Part shown: one piece after another, positions 61,530 to 64,000 of the stretch
Position numbering within the stretch: the first letter of the stretch is position 1
Layout: each line of letters begins with the position of its first letter
DNA from: 13-2-20CM-66-19 sp963824395
GTDB taxonomy: Bacteria > Pseudomonadota > Gammaproteobacteria > Steroidobacterales > Steroidobacteraceae
Direction: 5' to 3'
NCBI GenBank assembly: GCA_963824395.1
Contig: CAWGPF010000004.1
Coordinates: forward strand, 186,001 to 250,000
Length of the DNA stretch: 64,000 nucleotides
The notes under the pieces: model-generated
The model's database searches: none
What the model was told of the DNA's origin: nothing
What the model saw: the letters and a program-made list of their open reading frames with translations, nothing else
Position numbers and translations under genes: made by a program

Positions 61530-62507
61530 ATGGCAACTCAGACGGTTTCCGACCCCACGATGTGGACGGGAAATCTCCATGCAAATGTGATCGGCACCTT
61601 CCTGGGCAAGCCGCGCGTCGCCCCGTCGGCCGCAGCGCTGCGCGCGGCTGGCGCCAATGTGGCATTCGTCGGGTTCCCGTGGGACGGTACCTGCATCAGC
61701 CGGACTGGAACCAATTTCGGTCCGCGCGGTTTGCGTGAGGCGAGCGAGCAGTTTCTGAGCTACAACGCCAACACGGGCGTCGATCTTACAGACACCCTCA
61801 CGATCGTCGACTGTGGGGACATCTCGGTTGTGCCGGGAAATTCAGTATCGACCCAGAACAATGCGGAGCAATTTATCGCCACGCTGTTGTCCGCCGACGT
61901 GCTGCCGGTCATCGGCGGCGGTGACCATTCGATCACCATCGGGCCGGGACGCGCCTTTGCCAAGCATTTCAGCCGCTGCGGCATGATCCACTTTGACACC
62001 CACCTGGATACTGCACAGGACGTCGGTGGTGAGACGCTCAATCACTGCTGTCCTATTGCACGCGCGGTCGATGCCGGGTTTCGCCCCGAGAACATCGTCA
62101 CCATTGGCCCCAACGGGTGGATGAATCCGCGGTCGGAACTGAAGTACGTGCGCGATCGGGGCATCACGCTAATCACCTTGGAAGAAGTCTGGGAGCGGGG
62201 GGCGGAAGCGATTGGCAAGCGCGCGGCCGAGGTGGCCTCCAAGGGTACCGATGCGGTCTATCTCACCATCGACATCGATGTGATGGACGCGGCCTGCGCG
62301 CCGGGGACCGGTGTACCCACCCCTGGGGGCATGACGCCCCGTGAAATCATTGGCATTCTCGGATGTTTCAAAGCAGTTCCGCTAAAGATGATAGATATCG
62401 CGGAAATCTCCCCGCCTTGGGATCCTTCGGGCATTACCGCGAGACTCGGGATGCGAATTCTCCTCGAGGCACTCTCTAACGTGGCCACCTGCCGGCAACG
62501 CGCCTGA
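61530..62507 (+). CDS. Ureohydrolase (agmatinase/guanidino-acid hydrolase family)
   Basis: 325 residues. Binuclear manganese ligands appear in VIGGGDHSITIG, MIHFDTHLDTAQD and TIDIDVMDAACAPGTG. The family normally has D-A-H-x-D; here the second site reads D-T-H-L-D, an unusual Thr. Substrate cannot be assigned: agmatine, guanidinobutyrate or another guanidino compound fits. AAGGAG precedes the ATG at 61530. Coupling to a permease (2 bases apart) suggests uptake and hydrolysis of the same compound. Confidence 0.88.
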   Translation: MATQTVSDPTMWTGNLHANVIGTFLGKPRVAPSAAALRAAGANVAFVGFPWDGTCISRTGTNFGPRGLREASEQFLSYNANTGVDLTDTLTIVDCGDISVVPGNSVSTQNNAEQFIATLLSADVLPVIGGGDHSITIGPGRAFAKHFSRCGMIHFDTHLDTAQDVGGETLNHCCPIARAVDAGFRPENIVTIGPNGWMNPRSELKYVRDRGITLITLEEVWERGAEAIGKRAAEVASKGTDAVYLTIDIDVMDAACAPGTGVPTPGGMTPREIIGILGCFKAVPLKMIDIAEISPPWDPSGITARLGMRILLEALSNVATCRQRA

Positions 62508-62509
62508 CA

Positions 62510-63955
62510 GTGACCGAAGGTACTTCAGGTCAAAGCGCACCCGCGGCCGCAGAGCCGGTACTGCTTCGGGAGTTCACGCTCAGCTCGGCGTTTTCGTTAG
62601 CGTTCGCCTTCATCTCCCCGATCGTCGGGGTCTATTCGATCTTCGCGTTGGGGATGTCGGCAGCCGGGCCCGGCTTCTGGTTCGGTTTTCCGTTAGTACT
62701 CGCGGCGCAGATGCTCGTCGCGCTGGTGTTCGGAATGCTTGCCTCACGCTTCCCGCTGGAGGGCAGCATCTACCAGTGGTCAAGGCAGCTGATCGGGCCG
62801 CGCTATGCCTGGTTCGCAGGATGGACCTATGCATGGACGCTGCCTATTGGTATGGCAACCGTTGCCTTGGGTGGGGCACAGTTCATGGCCGAACTGCTCG
62901 GCCTTGATGCGAACGGCAAGCTCGTCAGTGGCACGCTGTCGCTCGGGCTTCTGGCGGCCGCCACTTGGGGTAACACTCATGGCCGACACATTCTCAAGGC
63001 GATTGTAGGCCTGTGCATCTTGGCGGAGATCGTGGGCTCGATTGGCGTCGGGATTCTGCTCCTGACATTCCACCGCGTTCATTCTCCGGCGATTCTCTTG
63101 AACAGCGACAATTACTTCGCCGCCGGCCGCTTTGCTAGTCACCTATTCGACACCAAGTTTGCAGTATCCATCGCGCTCGCGGGCTGGGCCTTCCTGGGCT
63201 TCGAGAGTGCCGGGTCGATCGCCGAAGAGGTGCGCGATCCGGAGCGTGTCATCCCTCGCGCCATGATTCTGTCACTGATGAGCGTCGCGCTCGTGGTGGC
63301 ATTTGCTGCGTTTGCCCTGATTCTCGCTATTCCGGACCCGACACACATCTCACCCGACTCCGACCCGGTCGCCGACACGCTGGGGTTAGCCTTCGGCAAG
63401 TTGGGGGCGAAGGTTATGCTCGCCGTGTTTATCGTGGGCTTCTTCGCTTGCATCGTCAGCATGCAGGCCTCCGTGTCCCGGGTGCTATGGGCCTTTGCGC
63501 GCGACGACGAGTTGCCAATGTCGGGGTGGCTCAAGCGCCTAGCCGGCAGGGATCGCATGCCAGTGAACGCGATCCTCCTCGCAGGCGTCGTCGCCGCAGG
63601 AATGTATCTGACAAGCTTTACGAAAATTTACGCGACCTTGGTGGCGTTTACGACGGTAGGCTTTTATATCTCGTTTGCCTTTCCGGTTTTTGCCGCCGCG
63701 CTGTGCGTTTTCAGGAGGACGTGGCGGCCGGGAATCTTTGATCTGGGCTACCTGAGCACCCCCGTCATCCTGGGGGCCTCACTCTGGGTGGCTTTTGAAA
63801 TTCTGAACATCGCGTGGCCGCGCAGCCTGGAAAGCGCATGGTATGAACGCTGGGCGGTTCCTTTGATGATTGTCATCATCGCTGCCTTGGGATTGTTGGT
63901 GCGCAGCCGCCTCAGTGCACGTTCTGCAAAATTGCCAGTCCGACAGCGACCATAG
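62510..63955 (+). CDS. APC-superfamily amino-acid/polyamine permease
   Basis: 481 residues with about twelve hydrophobic helices. The first helix region SLAFAFISPIVGVYSIFALG, PLEGSIYQWSRQLIGPRYAW and GWAFLGFESAGSIAEEVRDP are APC landmarks. It starts at a GTG two bases after the ureohydrolase stop, so the genes are coupled. The likely cargo is a guanidino compound or amine used by that enzyme. Confidence 0.92.
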   Translation: MTEGTSGQSAPAAAEPVLLREFTLSSAFSLAFAFISPIVGVYSIFALGMSAAGPGFWFGFPLVLAAQMLVALVFGMLASRFPLEGSIYQWSRQLIGPRYAWFAGWTYAWTLPIGMATVALGGAQFMAELLGLDANGKLVSGTLSLGLLAAATWGNTHGRHILKAIVGLCILAEIVGSIGVGILLLTFHRVHSPAILLNSDNYFAAGRFASHLFDTKFAVSIALAGWAFLGFESAGSIAEEVRDPERVIPRAMILSLMSVALVVAFAAFALILAIPDPTHISPDSDPVADTLGLAFGKLGAKVMLAVFIVGFFACIVSMQASVSRVLWAFARDDELPMSGWLKRLAGRDRMPVNAILLAGVVAAGMYLTSFTKIYATLVAFTTVGFYISFAFPVFAAALCVFRRTWRPGIFDLGYLSTPVILGASLWVAFEILNIAWPRSLESAWYERWAVPLMIVIIAALGLLVRSRLSARSAKLPVRQRP

Positions 63956-64000
63956 ACCACGCAGCGCAACGCAGGCGCTGCCAGTGCACAGCTCACCCGT

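Overview
The window is about 64 kb of GC-rich (low-to-mid 60s percent by eye) bacterial chromosome from an aerobic, Gram-negative soil or water heterotroph. A TonB-dependent receptor, an outer-membrane channel, OmpA and lipoprotein genes, Tat-type signals, a PQQ-type dehydrogenase, an ECF sigma factor with a TPR-like tail and many oxidative catabolic enzymes point to Proteobacteria. The TonB receptor style and the P450/NTF2/phosphotransferase cluster suggest an uncultured gammaproteobacterium near Steroidobacteraceae/Nevskiales. The HTH/beta-propeller regulator and the GH44/Ig protein look acidobacterial, so the assignment is an inference. No rRNA, tRNA or CRISPR array was recognised.

Layout. 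0-17 kb: an Old Yellow Enzyme flavoenzyme (cut by the window edge), a luciferase-like oxidoreductase, two overlapping Lrp/AsnC regulators, an aldo/keto reductase, a patatin lipase, a secreted GH44-like glycosidase, a 2-oxoglutarate oxygenase, a frameshifted second aldo/keto reductase, a VOC protein, a membrane-anchored HTH/propeller regulator and a ChrA transporter. 16-18.7 kb: a small integrase islet carrying an XRE regulator and a nucleotidyltransferase, bordered by a truncated second nucleotidyltransferase gene. 18.7-22.3 kb: a YCII protein, ECF42-type sigma factor and EthD protein, then a Tat-exported F420-type oxidoreductase. 22.4-28.9 kb: envelope-stress genes (DUF3096, GlsB/YeaQ, OmpA and DUF4398 lipoproteins), two Crp-like regulators, an orphan histidine kinase, a frameshifted RNase T2 and a one-pass membrane protein. 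29-32.8 kb: a decayed stretch with an NTF2 pseudogene, an intact pyridine nucleotide-disulfide oxidoreductase, an IS5 remnant and a frameshifted outer-membrane channel. 33-38 kb: a sorbosone-dehydrogenase-like protein, lipoproteins, an HEXXH membrane protein and a DmpA-type peptidase.

38.5-51.8 kb is the most coherent part: a TonB receptor, three small NTF2-fold proteins, a DUF7064/7065-like protein, two APH-fold phosphotransferases, an HCxxGKDR phosphatase, a P450, a molybdopterin oxidoreductase and a LuxR regulator. It reads as an uptake and degradation unit for a hydrophobic, probably terpenoid or steroid-like, compound. The two small-molecule kinases suggest chemistry through phosphorylated hydroxy intermediates.

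51.8-64 kb: an alpha-carbonic anhydrase, a nitroreductase, a deazaflavin-type reductase and an alpha/beta hydrolase. A toxin-antitoxin hot spot follows (VapBC with a repeat operator, a Phd remnant, and a second HTH-nucleotidyltransferase pair), then a metallo-beta-lactamase-fold enzyme, a ureohydrolase and an amino-acid permease. Several genes carry single-base frameshifts. Whether these are decay or assembly errors is the main uncertainty of the window.
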